A DNA stretch of 64,000 nt from Onishia niordana (GCF_004798965.1 NZ_SDSD01000002.1:62001-126000), one strand, 5' to 3'. Positions 26,485-35,808 are shown, counted from the first letter of the stretch. A program made the numbers and translations. Notes: a model not told the origin generated them from the sequence alone.

Positions 26485-27555
26485 ATGCCTAACAACACCG
26501 GGCCCTTTTCAGCCGAATATGAACAGCAGCGTTTACAAGCGCTGGCCAGTTACCAGATCCTCGATACCCCTGAGGAGATGGCGTTTGATGACATCGCAGA
26601 GGTGGCATCTATCATCTGCGATGCCCCCATCGCCGTCATCAACTTTATTGACAGTGATCGTCAGTGGTTTAAATCAGAGAAGGGACTCGGCGTCCGCGAG
26701 ACTCCCCTGGACATTTCGATCTGTAAGCATGCCATTCTGCAGCCTGGCTTGTTCATTGTCCCTGACACCGAACAAGATTCGCGTTTCGCCAATAATCCAT
26801 TGGTGACAGGAGAGCCACACTTGCGCTTTTACGCCGGCGCATTACTGGAAAGCAGCGATGGTTATCCTCTGGGTACGCTCTGTGTGCTTGATTATCAGCC
26901 CCGCGAGTTAACTGAGCGCCAACGCTTCGCATTACAGGCCCTCGCCAACCAGGTGATGGCACACATGGAACTGATGCAGGCCCACCGCGAACAGGCCAAA
27001 CTGATACGCGAACTCAAGATAACTCGGAACCGGCTGGCCGAACATGCTGCCGAAGACCCGCTTACGGGCCTACTCAATCGTCGAGCTTTTGAACAGCGCC
27101 TACATCAGGAACTAGCCCTCATCCAAAGCGGCACGCCTCCCGCCACACTCATCATGATCGACCTGGATCACTTCAAGAAAGTCAACGATACGCACGGCCA
27201 CCAAGCCGGCGATGAGATTCTCGTGTCTTTCACCGAGCTGTTTCGGAAAGCATTCCGTCAGTCTGATGTCTTGGGGCGCTGGGGTGGCGAGGAATTCTTG
27301 GGCATGTTGCCAATGACCAGCATGGAAAAAGCCCAATGCGCCATCCGACGGCTTCACCAGCTGTTGGCCACCACGCCAATGCTGGAAACAGCTTCACCTC
27401 CATTGCATATCACCGTGAGTATTGGTGTTTGCTCGTTAACCGCTTACAGCGACTTTGATGAGTGCCTGCAGAGAGTTGATGACCTCCTCTATCAGGCTAA
27501 GGAAGCCGGTCGTAACCGCACGGTCTGCGAGTCTCAAGAGCCGACATCTCCATGA
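26485..27555 (+). CDS. GAF-GGDEF diguanylate cyclase
   Basis: The 356-residue soluble protein has an N-terminal GAF sensor domain (about 25-165, with DSDRQWFKS and FYAGALLES) and a C-terminal GGDEF domain (about 190-350) that makes c-di-GMP from two GTP. The domain opens with DPLTGLLNRR (191-200); the active site is GGEEF (267-271), a catalytically competent variant; and the inhibitory I-site RQSD (258-261) lies five residues ahead, implying product feedback. It is 158 bp downstream of the HlyD gene on the same strand and has its own terminator. The position suggests, but does not prove, that it controls the adjacent secretion system. Confidence 0.92.
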   Translation: MPNNTGPFSAEYEQQRLQALASYQILDTPEEMAFDDIAEVASIICDAPIAVINFIDSDRQWFKSEKGLGVRETPLDISICKHAILQPGLFIVPDTEQDSRFANNPLVTGEPHLRFYAGALLESSDGYPLGTLCVLDYQPRELTERQRFALQALANQVMAHMELMQAHREQAKLIRELKITRNRLAEHAAEDPLTGLLNRRAFEQRLHQELALIQSGTPPATLIMIDLDHFKKVNDTHGHQAGDEILVSFTELFRKAFRQSDVLGRWGGEEFLGMLPMTSMEKAQCAIRRLHQLLATTPMLETASPPLHITVSIGVCSLTAYSDFDECLQRVDDLLYQAKEAGRNRTVCESQEPTSP

Positions 27556-27928
27556 CAAGAGCCATAGCGCCTACTGCTGCACGCCAACGCGAACTTGTTC
27601 TCGTTGCATAGCGCTGCAGTAGTGAGCTGGCACAAAAAAAGAGCCAAGCGATATACTTGGCTCTTTTTATGATATCCGCTGGTTTTCTACAGACTCTACG
27701 CGGCTAATGCCGAGTGTGATCGGAGCGCCACATAGTCCAGAGGCTGATGGAGAGCCCTGAAGTTGAACCTCAAAAGCTATAAGGCTCTATAGGTGAATTT
27801 CAGCAGGTCATTCATCACATGGCGCAGCCATTGCCATACCAAGCTTGTAATAGCCGTTACGGAAGTGGCATGAGTAAAAAAGCAAACATCGCCCCCGGCA
27901 AGGTCCAAGATGACATAAGGACGAACGT
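27556..27928. other. Intergenic region with no gene seen
   Basis: Apart from the terminator at 27641-27668 I see no credible coding frame. CTACTGC (27571-27577) and GCAGTAG (27616-27622) form a further inverted repeat. Both neighbouring genes are transcribed toward this region. Confidence 0.5.
27641..27668. terminator. Bidirectional rho-independent terminator
   Basis: The stem GAGCCAAG/CTTGGCTC with a 7-nt loop is preceded by seven A's and followed by five T's, so it works in both directions. It lies 85 bp past the GGDEF gene and about 260 bp past the end of the isocitrate dehydrogenase gene. Confidence 0.9.
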
Positions 27929-28942
27929 TTAGTCTTTGACGGCCGCCGCCAAGGCGTTGGCGAAGGTCTCGGTCGTCCCGCTGCCACCCAAGTCCGGTGT
28001 CACCTGTTCACGAGACGTCTCAAGCACCTTGCGGATAGCGACGCGAATCCGCGTGCCTTTGTCCTTCATATCCAGATAATCCAGCATCTCTGCTGCGGCC
28101 AACAGCAAAGCGCAGGGGTTGGCTACGCCTCTGCCGGCGATGTCCGGCGCCGAGCCGTGTACCGCCTCGAAGATGGCCGCCTGCTTGCCAATATTGGCCC
28201 CCGGCGCCATGCCCAGGCCGCCGACCAGACCCGCGCAAAGATCGGAGAGAATATCGCCGAACAGATTAGTGGTAACGATGACGTCAAACTGATGGGGATT
28301 CATCACCAATTGCATGCAGGCATTGTCGACGATCATCTCCTGGAACTCGATCTCAGGAAAATCCTTGGCGACTTCTCGAGCGACATCGAGAAAGAGCCCG
28401 GAACTCGACTTGATGATGTTCGCCTTGTGCACCGCCGTCACTTTCTTGCGCCCCTTGGCACGAGCCAGTTCAAAGGCATGGCGCACGATGCGCTCGGACC
28501 CCTTGCGGGTGGTACGGATACTCGCGACCGCCGTCTCGCCGTCCTCACTCACGCTCTGGCCTTCGGCCATGTAGGCGCCTTCGGTATTCTCGCGCACCGT
28601 GATGAGGTCGATGTCATCGTAACGCGAACGTGTACCGGGGAAGCTGATCGCCGGGCGCACATTGGCGTACAGGTCGAAATGGCGACGCAACTGAACGTTG
28701 ATGGATGAGAACCCTTTGCCCACCGGTGTGGTCAGCGGGCCTTTAAGGGCCAGGCCGTGCTCGGCAATGCTGTCCAGCGACGCCTGGGGAATCAAGGTGC
28801 CGTGCTTCTCCAAAGCCCCCAGCCCCGCCTCGATCACGTCATAATCCAAGCCACAGTCCAGGGCATCGAGCACCTTGAGCGTGGCATCCATGATCTCAGG
28901 ACCAATACCATCTCCTTCGATGATGGCGATAGTCTGGGGCAT
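27929..28942 (-). CDS. NAD-dependent isocitrate dehydrogenase, IDH3-like
   Basis: A 337-residue member of the beta-decarboxylating dehydrogenase family. It probably oxidises isocitrate to 2-oxoglutarate in the TCA cycle, as in the short NAD-type enzymes related to eukaryotic IDH3. Seen: N-terminal EGDGIGPE; the substrate-loop pattern [18 protein letters not shown] (80-97) with S80, N82, R86 and R96; TVRENTEG (115-122); and metal-binding aspartates in [10 protein letters not shown]. Homoisocitrate or 3-isopropylmalate dehydrogenase are alternatives, but the S-x-N loop favours isocitrate and no leu genes are nearby. It appears monocistronic. Confidence 0.85.
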   Translation of the reverse strand: MPQTIAIIEGDGIGPEIMDATLKVLDALDCGLDYDVIEAGLGALEKHGTLIPQASLDSIAEHGLALKGPLTTPVGKGFSSINVQLRRHFDLYANVRPAISFPGTRSRYDDIDLITVRENTEGAYMAEGQSVSEDGETAVASIRTTRKGSERIVRHAFELARAKGRKKVTAVHKANIIKSSSGLFLDVAREVAKDFPEIEFQEMIVDNACMQLVMNPHQFDVIVTTNLFGDILSDLCAGLVGGLGMAPGANIGKQAAIFEAVHGSAPDIAGRGVANPCALLLAAAEMLDYLDMKDKGTRIRVAIRKVLETSREQVTPDLGGSGTTETFANALAAAVKD

Positions 28943-29184
28943 AGCGAGCCTCCTTGGATGTGGGAAAAAAAATTGCGCAGCGTCGTCTCTACCCCAACGC
29001 CTGCAAGTGCCATGAGAGTGTCAGAATGTCGCTCCGCTGGCTAGGAACAAAGTCTAAGCTGGACTCGCAACCGACGAGCGCTTAACGCCAGTGTAGTACT
29101 AGTGCCAACGGGAAGAATCGACATAACCAGCAGAATAGTTCGCATTGAAATAGCCACCGGTTTTCTCGCAACTTCCTATCGGGT

Positions 29185-30849
29185 TCATTGCGCTGCCAAG
29201 ATCCAGCCCGCTGCCTTCTCGGCAATCATCAGCGTCGGCGAGTTGGTATTCCCGCTGGTGATGGTCGGCATGATGCTGGCATCCACCACGCGCAGGCCGG
29301 TCACCCCTCTGACCCGAAGGTGGGAATCCACCACCGCCATGGGATCGTCGTCGCGTCCCATCTTGGCGGTGCCTACCGGATGGAAGATGGTGGTGCCGAT
29401 ATCGCCGGCCAGCCGCGCCAGATCGTCATTGCTCTGGTACTGAGCCCCCGGCTTGAACTCCTCGGGCTCGTACTTGGCGAAGGCCGGCTGAGCGGCGATC
29501 TGGCGCGTGACCCGCAGTGAGTCGGCGGCGACCTGGCGATCCTCCGGCGTGCTCAGGTAGTTGGGGGAGATGGCCGGCGCCTTACGCGGATCGCGACTCT
29601 TGATGCGCACCGTGCCCCGGCTGGTCGGATTGAGGTTGCACACGCTCGCCGTGATGGCCGGGAAGTCATGCAGCGGCTGGCCGAACGCCTCGAGACTCAG
29701 CGGCTGGACGTGATACTCGAGATTGGGATGCTGGTAGTCCTTGGAACTGCGGGTGAAGGCACACAGTTGGGACGGTGCCATGCTCATCGGCCCGGAACGT
29801 TTCAGAACGTATTCCAGTCCAATCTTCGCCTTGCCGAACAGCGTGCTGGCCATGGAGTTGAGGGTCTTGGCGCCCTTTACCTTGTAGACCGAGCGGATCT
29901 GCAAGTGGTCCTGCAGGTTCTCCCCCACGCCGGGCAGATCGGCCACCACCGAAATGCCGTGCTCGGCAAGCAGCGACGCCGGACCGACCCCTGAGAGTTG
30001 CAGCAGCTGCGGCGAGCCGATGGCACCGGCGGAAAGCACCACCTCGCGACGCGCCGTCGCCACGACCCTCTCTCCTGCGCGCTCGGCCGTGATCCCACAG
30101 CAGCGGGGCTCGCCGCCCTCGTCTGACGAGAAGTCGAGCCCCAGCACCTGGGTGGAATGCCAGACTGTCAGGTTACCGCGCCGCTCGACGCCCCGCAGGA
30201 AGGCCTTGGAAGTATTCCAGCGCCAGCCCGAGCGCTGGTTGACCTCGAAATAGTCCACCCCCTCGTTGTCGCCGCGGTTGAAGTCACGGGTGCGAGGGAT
30301 GCCGGATTCCACCGCCGCAGTGGCGAAGTCATCCAGTACCTGCCAGCTCAGACGCTGCTTCTCGATACGCCACTCGCCGCCATGGCCGTGGAAGTCACGG
30401 TGTTCAGCGTCAGCGTCGCCGCCTTCATCCAGGCGATGATGATCTTCATGCTTCATGAAGTCGGGCAGGCAGTTCGCCCAGCGCCAGGCATCGTCACCGG
30501 TCAGCTCGGCCCAGCCATCATAGTCGCGAGCCTGGCCACGCAGATAGAGCATGCCATTGATGCTGGAGCAGCCACCGAGGGTCTTGCCGCGCGGATAGAT
30601 CAGCGAGCGACCGTTCAAGCCGGGATCGGGCTCGGTGCGGAATAGCCAGTCAGTCCGCGGGTTGTTGATGCAGTACAGATAACCCACCGGAATGTGGATC
30701 CAGTGATAGTTGTCTCGCCCGCCGGCCTCGATCAGCAGCACCCGGTTGGCCGGGTCCGCACTGAGACGATTGGCGAGCAGGCAGCCGGCGGTGCCGGCGC
30801 CCACCACGATATAGTCGAAGGCATGGGTGTTGTTGGTCTGATCAGCCAT
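29185..30849 (-). CDS. GMC-family FAD dehydrogenase, probable 3-hydroxypropionate dehydrogenase (HpdH/DddA-like)
   Basis: The 554-residue flavoprotein has the N-terminal FAD-binding motif VVGAGTAG (about 15-22) and EAGG, the GMC signatures around YPRGKTLGGCSSINGM and GAIGSPQLLQLSGVG, the catalytic His in HPVGTAKMG (about H490), and Asn in GNTNSP near 534. It would usually be labelled choline dehydrogenase, but it lacks a betaine-aldehyde dehydrogenase partner. Instead it lies 100 bp downstream of an MmsA/DddC-type dehydrogenase with a divergent LysR gene, the arrangement described for 3-hydroxypropionate catabolism (hpdH-mmsA; dddA-dddC). The substrate is therefore an inference from context. 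The ATG at 30849 gives the family N-terminus; the longer frame adds 25 arginine- and proline-rich residues. Confidence 0.82.
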   Translation of the reverse strand: MADQTNNTHAFDYIVVGAGTAGCLLANRLSADPANRVLLIEAGGRDNYHWIHIPVGYLYCINNPRTDWLFRTEPDPGLNGRSLIYPRGKTLGGCSSINGMLYLRGQARDYDGWAELTGDDAWRWANCLPDFMKHEDHHRLDEGGDADAEHRDFHGHGGEWRIEKQRLSWQVLDDFATAAVESGIPRTRDFNRGDNEGVDYFEVNQRSGWRWNTSKAFLRGVERRGNLTVWHSTQVLGLDFSSDEGGEPRCCGITAERAGERVVATARREVVLSAGAIGSPQLLQLSGVGPASLLAEHGISVVADLPGVGENLQDHLQIRSVYKVKGAKTLNSMASTLFGKAKIGLEYVLKRSGPMSMAPSQLCAFTRSSKDYQHPNLEYHVQPLSLEAFGQPLHDFPAITASVCNLNPTSRGTVRIKSRDPRKAPAISPNYLSTPEDRQVAADSLRVTRQIAAQPAFAKYEPEEFKPGAQYQSNDDLARLAGDIGTTIFHPVGTAKMGRDDDPMAVVDSHLRVRGVTGLRVVDASIMPTITSGNTNSPTLMIAEKAAGWILAAQ

Positions 30850-30948
30850 GGCGTGCTCTCGCTGGGCATGCCGGCCCGCCCGTGGGGGGTCTTCGACCGG
30901 GGGATCGCCCCGATCGGCCGGCATACCGGTCAGTCAATGGAGGGGGGA

Positions 30949-32460
30949 TTATTTGGCCGTCGGCATGGCAAATTCGGCGCCCGCGTCGATGGAATCCGAC
31001 CAACGCTGCATGATCGACTTCTGCTTGGTGTAGAAGCGCACCCCTTCCTCGCCATAGGCATGGGTATCGCCGAACATCGAGCGCTTCCAGCCACCGAAGC
31101 CGTGCCAGGCCATCGGCACCGGGATCGGCACATTGATGCCCACCATGCCGACCTGGATACGCCGACCGAACTCGCGGGCCACGCTGCCGCTTTCGGTGAA
31201 GCAGCTCACGCCGTTGCCGAACTCGTGATCGTTGATCAGCTGAACAGCGGTGGCCACGTCCGGCACGCGTACGCAGGCCAGTACCGGTCCGAAGATCTCT
31301 TCCCGATAAATGGTCATCTCCGGGGTGACGTTGTCGAACAGGGTGCCGCCCATCCAGAAGCCGTCGGCGCAGCCTTCACCGGTAGTGGACGAATCGAAAT
31401 CGCGGCCATCGACGATCATGTCGGCGCCTTCGGCCACACCCTTCTCGATGTAGCCATTGATGCGCTGATGCGCCTGAGCGGTAACGATGGGCCCCATCTC
31501 GGCATCGAGCTCCAGGCCATTCTTGACCTTCAGGTCGCGGGCCCTCTCGGCCAGACGCGGGACGATCTTGTCGGCCACATCGCCGACCAGCACCGCCACA
31601 CTGATCGCCATGCAGCGCTCGCCAGCGGAGCCATAGGCCGCACCGATCAGGGCATCAACGGCCTTGTCCAGATTGGCATCCGGCATCACCACCATGTGGT
31701 TCTTGGCACCACCCAGCGCCTGGACGCGCTTGCCGTTACGCGCGCCCCGCTCGTAGATCAGGTTGGCGATGGGGGTGGAACCGACGAAGGACAGCGCCTT
31801 GACGTCAGGGTGGTCGATCAGCGCCTCCACCGAGTCCTTGTCACCCTGCACCACATTGAAAACGCCATCCGGCAGGCCGGCCTGCTTGAGCAGACCGGCC
31901 ATCATCAGCGAAGCGCTGGGATCCAGCGGGCTCGGCTTGAGTACGAAGCTGTTGCCGGCGGCAATCGCTACCGGGAACATCCACATCGGCACCATCACCG
32001 GGAAGTTGAACGGCGTGATACCCGCGACCACGCCCAGCGGCTGGCGGGTCGTCCAGTTGTCGATACCGGTGCTGACCTGCTCGGTGTAGTCACCCTTGAG
32101 CAGTTGCGGAATGCCACAGGCGAACTCGACGATATCAATGCCGCGCGCCACCTCACCCTGGGCATCGGTGAACACCTTGCCATGCTCACGGGTGATCGCT
32201 TCGGCCAGCTCGTCCTTATGGGCGTTCAACAGCTCGAGAAACTTGAACATCACTCGTGCCCGGCGAATCGGCGGGGTATCAGCCCAGGCGGGGAAGGCGG
32301 CCTGGCCGGCGGCCACGGCACTATCCACGTCCGACTGGGAGGCCAGCGCGACATGGCCTGTCACCTGGCCAGTGGCCGGATTGGTGACGTCTTGGTAACG
32401 ATCGTCTACGCCATTAGTCTTATGGCCATTGATATAATGCTCGATGCGCTCGGTGGTCAT
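30949..32460 (-). CDS. mmsA: CoA-acylating (methyl)malonate-semialdehyde dehydrogenase
   Basis: The 503-residue aldehyde dehydrogenase is of the CoA-dependent MMSDH class: it converts malonate or methylmalonate semialdehyde plus CoA and NAD to acetyl- or propionyl-CoA and CO2. Seen: [16 protein letters not shown] (149-164); the catalytic cysteine C283 in [10 protein letters not shown]; and Asn (N254 in GGAKN) at the position where hydrolytic aldehyde dehydrogenases have Glu, diagnostic of the CoA-acylating group. The start at 32460 follows AGAGG and gives [12 protein letters not shown]. It is the first gene of a two-gene unit with the GMC dehydrogenase and is divergent from the LysR gene. Valine and beta-alanine catabolism are alternative roles. 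Confidence 0.92.
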   Translation of the reverse strand: MTTERIEHYINGHKTNGVDDRYQDVTNPATGQVTGHVALASQSDVDSAVAAGQAAFPAWADTPPIRRARVMFKFLELLNAHKDELAEAITREHGKVFTDAQGEVARGIDIVEFACGIPQLLKGDYTEQVSTGIDNWTTRQPLGVVAGITPFNFPVMVPMWMFPVAIAAGNSFVLKPSPLDPSASLMMAGLLKQAGLPDGVFNVVQGDKDSVEALIDHPDVKALSFVGSTPIANLIYERGARNGKRVQALGGAKNHMVVMPDANLDKAVDALIGAAYGSAGERCMAISVAVLVGDVADKIVPRLAERARDLKVKNGLELDAEMGPIVTAQAHQRINGYIEKGVAEGADMIVDGRDFDSSTTGEGCADGFWMGGTLFDNVTPEMTIYREEIFGPVLACVRVPDVATAVQLINDHEFGNGVSCFTESGSVAREFGRRIQVGMVGINVPIPVPMAWHGFGGWKRSMFGDTHAYGEEGVRFYTKQKSIMQRWSDSIDAGAEFAMPTAK

Positions 32461-32576
32461 GTCCGCCTCTTGTCTTATGCTGCAATGCACACTTTATAGC
32501 CCATGATGCTGGGCCTTGTGGCCTTAAAACTAACTCAAGGCGGCGTGGAATCAATTGAGAAAGCCAAAAGCGAGAT

Positions 32577-32598
32577 ATAAGATTTACAAATATCTTAT
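32577..32598. promoter_or_regulatory. Probable LysR-type operator between mmsA and the regulator gene
   Basis: ATAAGAT (32577-32583) and ATCTTAT (32592-32598) form a perfect 7-bp inverted repeat with an 8-nt A/T-rich spacer. It fits the T-N11-A type dyad bound by LysR proteins and lies 36 bp before the LysR start and 117 bp before the mmsA start. A second weaker dyad (CTCAA 32534-32538, TTGAG 32555-32559) lies nearer mmsA. Confidence 0.6.
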
Positions 32599-32633
32599 CG
32601 CTCGCCACAATGGCTGTTCCCAGGGAGGTAGAC

Positions 32634-33539
32634 ATGCAAGACCTCAAGGCGCTGCGCGCCTTCGTGGCCGTGGCCCATCAGGGCAGCGTGTCCCGCGCCG
32701 CAGAGGAGCTACATCTGACCCAGCCCGCCGTCAGCCTCAAGCTCAAGCAGCTGCAGGAGACCCTGGGCCTCACGCTCTTCCAGCGCCACGCTCAAGGGCT
32801 CGCGCTGACCAGCGATGGCCACGCCCTGCTGCCATCTGCGGAGACGGCGCTCGCGTCGTTGCAAGCCTTCAACATCAGCGCCCAGTCGATGCACGAGACG
32901 GTGCGCGGACACCTGCGCATCGGCACCATCGTCGACCCGGAATTCATTCGCCTAGGCGCCTTGCTGCACCGACTAGTGCAGCGGATCCCTCAGGTCGAGA
33001 CGGAGCTGCATCACGGCACCAGCGGCTATGTGCTCGATTCACTGCTGAAACGCGAACTGGATGTCGGCTTCTATATGGAGTCGCCCGGCCAAATGCCGGA
33101 CACGGGGGAAGGGGCTCCGGTGGTGGAGATGATCGAACTGACGCATTTCAACTACAAGGTCATCGCCCCGGCCGGCTGGTCATCGCGCCTGGCACGCACC
33201 GACTGGCCCAGCCTGGCCGCCCTGCCCTGGATCGTCACCCCGCCGCGCTCCGTTCATTACCGGCTGCTGACTCAACGGATGCTGGCACATGGCCTCACAC
33301 CGAACCGCGTGGCCCAGGTCGATCAGGAACCCTGCATGATCGACCTGGTACGAGCTGGCGTCGGCCTGGCCCTGGCCCGTGATGCCAATGCCCTGCAGGA
33401 GCGCCAGGAACGTGGCCTTGTCGTTGCCAAAGGCATCAGCCTGCCCTGTGCACTGAGCTTCGTATGGCTCAAGGAACGGCGCGACGAACCCGTCATCGCC
33501 GCCGTGCGCGGTGTGTTGGAAGATATCTGGTCTTTGTAG
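32634..33539 (+). CDS. LysR-family transcriptional regulator of the mmsA/GMC genes
   Basis: The 301-residue protein has the LysR winged-helix DNA-binding domain at residues 1-60 (LKALRAFVAVAHQGSVSRAA, then LHLTQPAVSLKLKQLQ) and a periplasmic-binding-protein-like effector domain from about residue 90. The ATG at 32634 is chosen because GGGAGG sits 5 nt before it and the HTH then starts at the normal distance. It is divergent from mmsA, the usual arrangement for a LysR activator and its target. By analogy with the regulators of 3-hydroxypropionate-inducible hpdH/mmsA genes, the effector may be 3-hydroxypropionate or a related C3/C4 acid (inference). Confidence 0.9.
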   Translation: MQDLKALRAFVAVAHQGSVSRAAEELHLTQPAVSLKLKQLQETLGLTLFQRHAQGLALTSDGHALLPSAETALASLQAFNISAQSMHETVRGHLRIGTIVDPEFIRLGALLHRLVQRIPQVETELHHGTSGYVLDSLLKRELDVGFYMESPGQMPDTGEGAPVVEMIELTHFNYKVIAPAGWSSRLARTDWPSLAALPWIVTPPRSVHYRLLTQRMLAHGLTPNRVAQVDQEPCMIDLVRAGVGLALARDANALQERQERGLVVAKGISLPCALSFVWLKERRDEPVIAAVRGVLEDIWSL

Positions 33540-33579
33540 ACGGCGATCGTGGCGGGGCTGGGAAGCAAATACGCCAGCC

Positions 33580-33590
33580 TTCGGTGGCGG
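33580..33590. repeat. Possible attachment-site remnant (left copy)
   Basis: TTCGGTGGCGG occurs here and again at 36180-36190, where it overlaps the 3' end of tRNA-Ser including its CCA. The two copies bracket the low-GC gene, the phage tail fragments and the small ORF. Eleven bases are too few for certainty. Confidence 0.3.
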
Positions 33591-33693
33591 CAGAGGCCCC
33601 GGAAAGAATCGGGGCATGTAGTGTGGTAAGCGCTGTGATGATCGGAAAGGAATCAGCCCGCCAAATGGCGGGCGTGGGGTCGGGAGGAGTAGT

Positions 33694-34293
33694 TTATTCT
33701 GCAACACCCTGAATCGCATTTCTTCCAGCTTCAGGCCAACCTAAATCAATGCGCTCCACCAAGGACCTATTCACCACTCTCAAGCCACCGTTCTCATAAC
33801 CACCCACATACAAGACATACACATCACTGTTGCTATAGAGAACCTTACCTTTCACACACTCATCTGAGTTGACCAAACAGACCAAATCCGGCTCGCCTTC
33901 TTCTATCATTTTTGAAACATTCGCCTTCTCATTATCCATTATATCAAGAAGAGACCCCGGCATAGATGAGACAGTCCCTGCTGCTACGCCGCAAAAAACA
34001 GCCCCCCACACAACCCATTCCCTGAACAGCCTGTGCTTTAAATTACCCTTATAAAAGGCATCAATTTCTTTGTAGTAAAAACAAGAAAACAAGAAAACCA
34101 CGAAAAGCAAGAACCCCCACCATGCTTTAGTTAAAAGCAGAGAAAAAACACCTCTGACCAAGAGGTCTTTTGCTGGGATATTCAGCCACCAAGCATCCCC
34201 AGAAACCCATCCGAAGTATCCAAAGAAAGACACATAACCCAAACAGTAAATATAAGATAGCGATGCAAGTGAAATCATTGCTATACGCGGCAT
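33694..34293 (-). CDS. Orphan low-GC membrane protein
   Basis: I do not recognise this 199-residue protein. Three hydrophobic segments (about 3-27, 50-73, 90-110) precede a soluble C-terminal domain of about 85 residues with a Cys pair (LVCLVNSDEC) and predicted beta strands (KVLYSNSDVYVLYVGGY). The ATG at 34293 is supported by GGAGG 8 nt upstream; an upstream ATG at 34365 would add 24 residues without RBS support. Base composition and codon use (many TTT, AAA, ATA codons) differ sharply from neighbouring genes, suggesting horizontal acquisition. It sits next to phage remnants inside the tRNA-Ser-linked island, so a cargo (moron) role is possible but unproven. Confidence 0.65.
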   Translation of the reverse strand: MPRIAMISLASLSYIYCLGYVSFFGYFGWVSGDAWWLNIPAKDLLVRGVFSLLLTKAWWGFLLFVVFLFSCFYYKEIDAFYKGNLKHRLFREWVVWGAVFCGVAAGTVSSMPGSLLDIMDNEKANVSKMIEEGEPDLVCLVNSDECVKGKVLYSNSDVYVLYVGGYENGGLRVVNRSLVERIDLGWPEAGRNAIQGVAE

Positions 34294-34435
34294 TTCCGTT
34301 ACCTCCAACCTTCCCTTGGATAAAACCCTAATAGGTGTTGTAGTTTGCCCATCCACAACGCCCACCGCTATAGCCCCACCCGCTTCCGCGCAAGAAAAGC
34401 CATCACAATCATGCTCACCTGCGCAGGAGCTTCAA

Positions 34436-34678
34436 ATGCCCAAGGACTTCCATCACGGCGCTCGCGTCGTGGAGATCAACGCAGACACTAGGCCGATTCG
34501 CACGGTGGCCACCGCCAGGTCTTCACGAAGACGATCAGGGCCTGACCTAAAGCATCGCCACATCGGTCAATCCATGGCGGCCATGGTGGAGAACATGAGC
34601 CTGCACGTCCGCTCGAACTTACAAAGCCCGACATTGGCGGGCTTCTCCGTTGTAGATCGGCATTTCACAACGGCCTGA
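34436..34678 (+). pseudogene. Phage tail-sheath protein, N-terminal fragment
   Basis: The first about 27 residues (MPKDFHHGARVVEINADTRP and following) match the start of P2-like contractile tail sheath proteins, where an F/YHHGVRVxEINxGTRPI pattern is standard. AGGAG lies 6 nt before the ATG. After about residue 27 the frame reads arginine-rich unrelated sequence to a stop, where a real sheath protein would continue for several hundred residues. The rest of the gene is missing or frame-shifted, and a further piece may be 35243-35668. Confidence 0.65.
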
Positions 34679-35242
34679 TCACGGAACCGACAATCCGCGC
34701 TGGCAGAATGGGGGGATCCACCCGAAGGGAACCAAGTTAACCGCCTTCAACCTGCTGGAGGTGTTACCCAAGGTCAATATGGGCATTGCCACAGCGACAA
34801 GGCATCTCACCATGCAGCAAGGTGCTGTAGTAAAGCGCCTTATACCCAGACTGGGGAACCAGGGCCCTATAATGTCCTGACGATTCTCGATACCAGGCCC
34901 TGTCAGTCCAGGCCCTACCAAACCATGATGGGAACCGACGACATCCAGCGCACCGAAGAGCGGTGCGAGATAATCGGCCACCAGAGGACGAAGGGAAGAA
35001 ATAGAAAAGCCCCGGGGGCAACCGGAGCATTGAATGCATCAGGCGTTGGCGCGCCTTCAACACAGGGTTATTGCATGGCACATCGTAGATCAGGGAGAGC
35101 CTCGATCCAATGGCTCTGGCTCAAGGTCGAGCTACCGGCTTCGCCGTTCATCCGGTTCTGCCTTGGCTTGTCGATCCTTTTGTCGGCACTGGGAGCCTTC
35201 TCTTGGTTTGCCGAGCCGGTCCTGCTGGCATGGATCAACTAA

Positions 35243-35668
35243 GCGCCCAGTACCGCCGCGGTACTGACGCCCGACCAGGCCGCCCCCGATACCGCAGTGA
35301 TCTATACCGCCAACGCCGTAGGCAAGGGCTGCAACCAGTTCCGCGTACGTTACGTCGATTCCGTCGAGACCTCTCAGGCGCTGGCGGTGAGCATGTCCAG
35401 CAAAGAGATCACCGTCAGCCTAGCGTCGGACGCCGAGGGCGACGTCGTCGCGGCGGTCAACGCCCACCTCGGTGCCTCCGTCCTGGTCACTGCCGCCCTG
35501 CCGGCAAATCCGGCCTGGGTGTGCTCAGCACCGAGCCCTTCACCAAGCTGACGGGCGGCGTCAGGACACCAGCGCCAGCATCAAGGCCACAGCGGAACAC
35601 TTCGACATCTCACCGGCATCCGTGAAGCGGGCCTGTCGATCAGCCAGGAATAGTGGCACCGCGCTGTA
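35243..35668 (+). pseudogene. Phage virion (tail-sheath-like) internal fragment with frameshifts
   Basis: An open frame from 35243 reads PSTAAVLTPDQAAPDTAVIY and continues with the pattern QALAVSMSSKEITVSLASD, like the beta-rich insertion found in some phage sheath or structural proteins. Near 35505 the frame breaks, and LSTEPFTKLTGG continues in another frame; near 35560 it shifts again to DTSASIKATAEHFDISP. No start codon or RBS precedes it. Two frameshifts and missing ends mark it as a pseudogene. Assignment to the sheath gene rests on proximity to the N-terminal fragment and general resemblance. Confidence 0.5.
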
Positions 35669-35711
35669 AGAGAAACCTCCCCCCCAAGACATACCTTGAG
35701 TCATTGACAAC

Positions 35712-35736
35712 AAGCCTCATCTGTTCGGTGGGGCTT
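35712..35736 (+). terminator. Rho-independent terminator in the prophage remnant
   Basis: The stem AAGCCTCA/TGGGGCTT (one G-T pair, 9-nt loop) is followed by TATTTTTG on the plus strand. It separates the sheath-like fragments from the small ORF at 35844. Confidence 0.7.
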
Positions 35737-35784
35737 TATTTTTGCAAACACACTGTCAAGTCATAAAGAGCTATCGATAACAAC

Positions 35785-35808
35785 AGCACAATAGATATGT
35801 GCTATAAT
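35785..35808 (+). promoter_or_regulatory. Extended -10 promoter with overlapping operator-like dyad
   Basis: TGCTATAAT (35800-35808) is a perfect extended -10 element, 35 bp before the ATG of the small ORF; no good -35 is seen. AGCACA (35785-35790) and TGTGCT (35798-35803) make a 19-bp dyad that overlaps the -10, the position expected for a repressor site. Confidence 0.6.

Noticed and set aside
29185..30849. BetA choline dehydrogenase of the betaine pathway
   Set aside because: No betB, betI or choline transporter adjacent; the MmsA/LysR context fits 3-hydroxypropionate better, though the enzyme family is the same.
30694..32499. 601-residue plus-strand open frame
   Set aside because: It is antisense to mmsA and the GMC gene start, His/Gly/Arg-rich, and resembles no family; a high-GC shadow frame.
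35075..35242. 55-codon frame with one hydrophobic segment in the prophage remnant
   Set aside because: No Shine-Dalgarno, and it abuts a frame-shifted fragment; too weak to call a gene.
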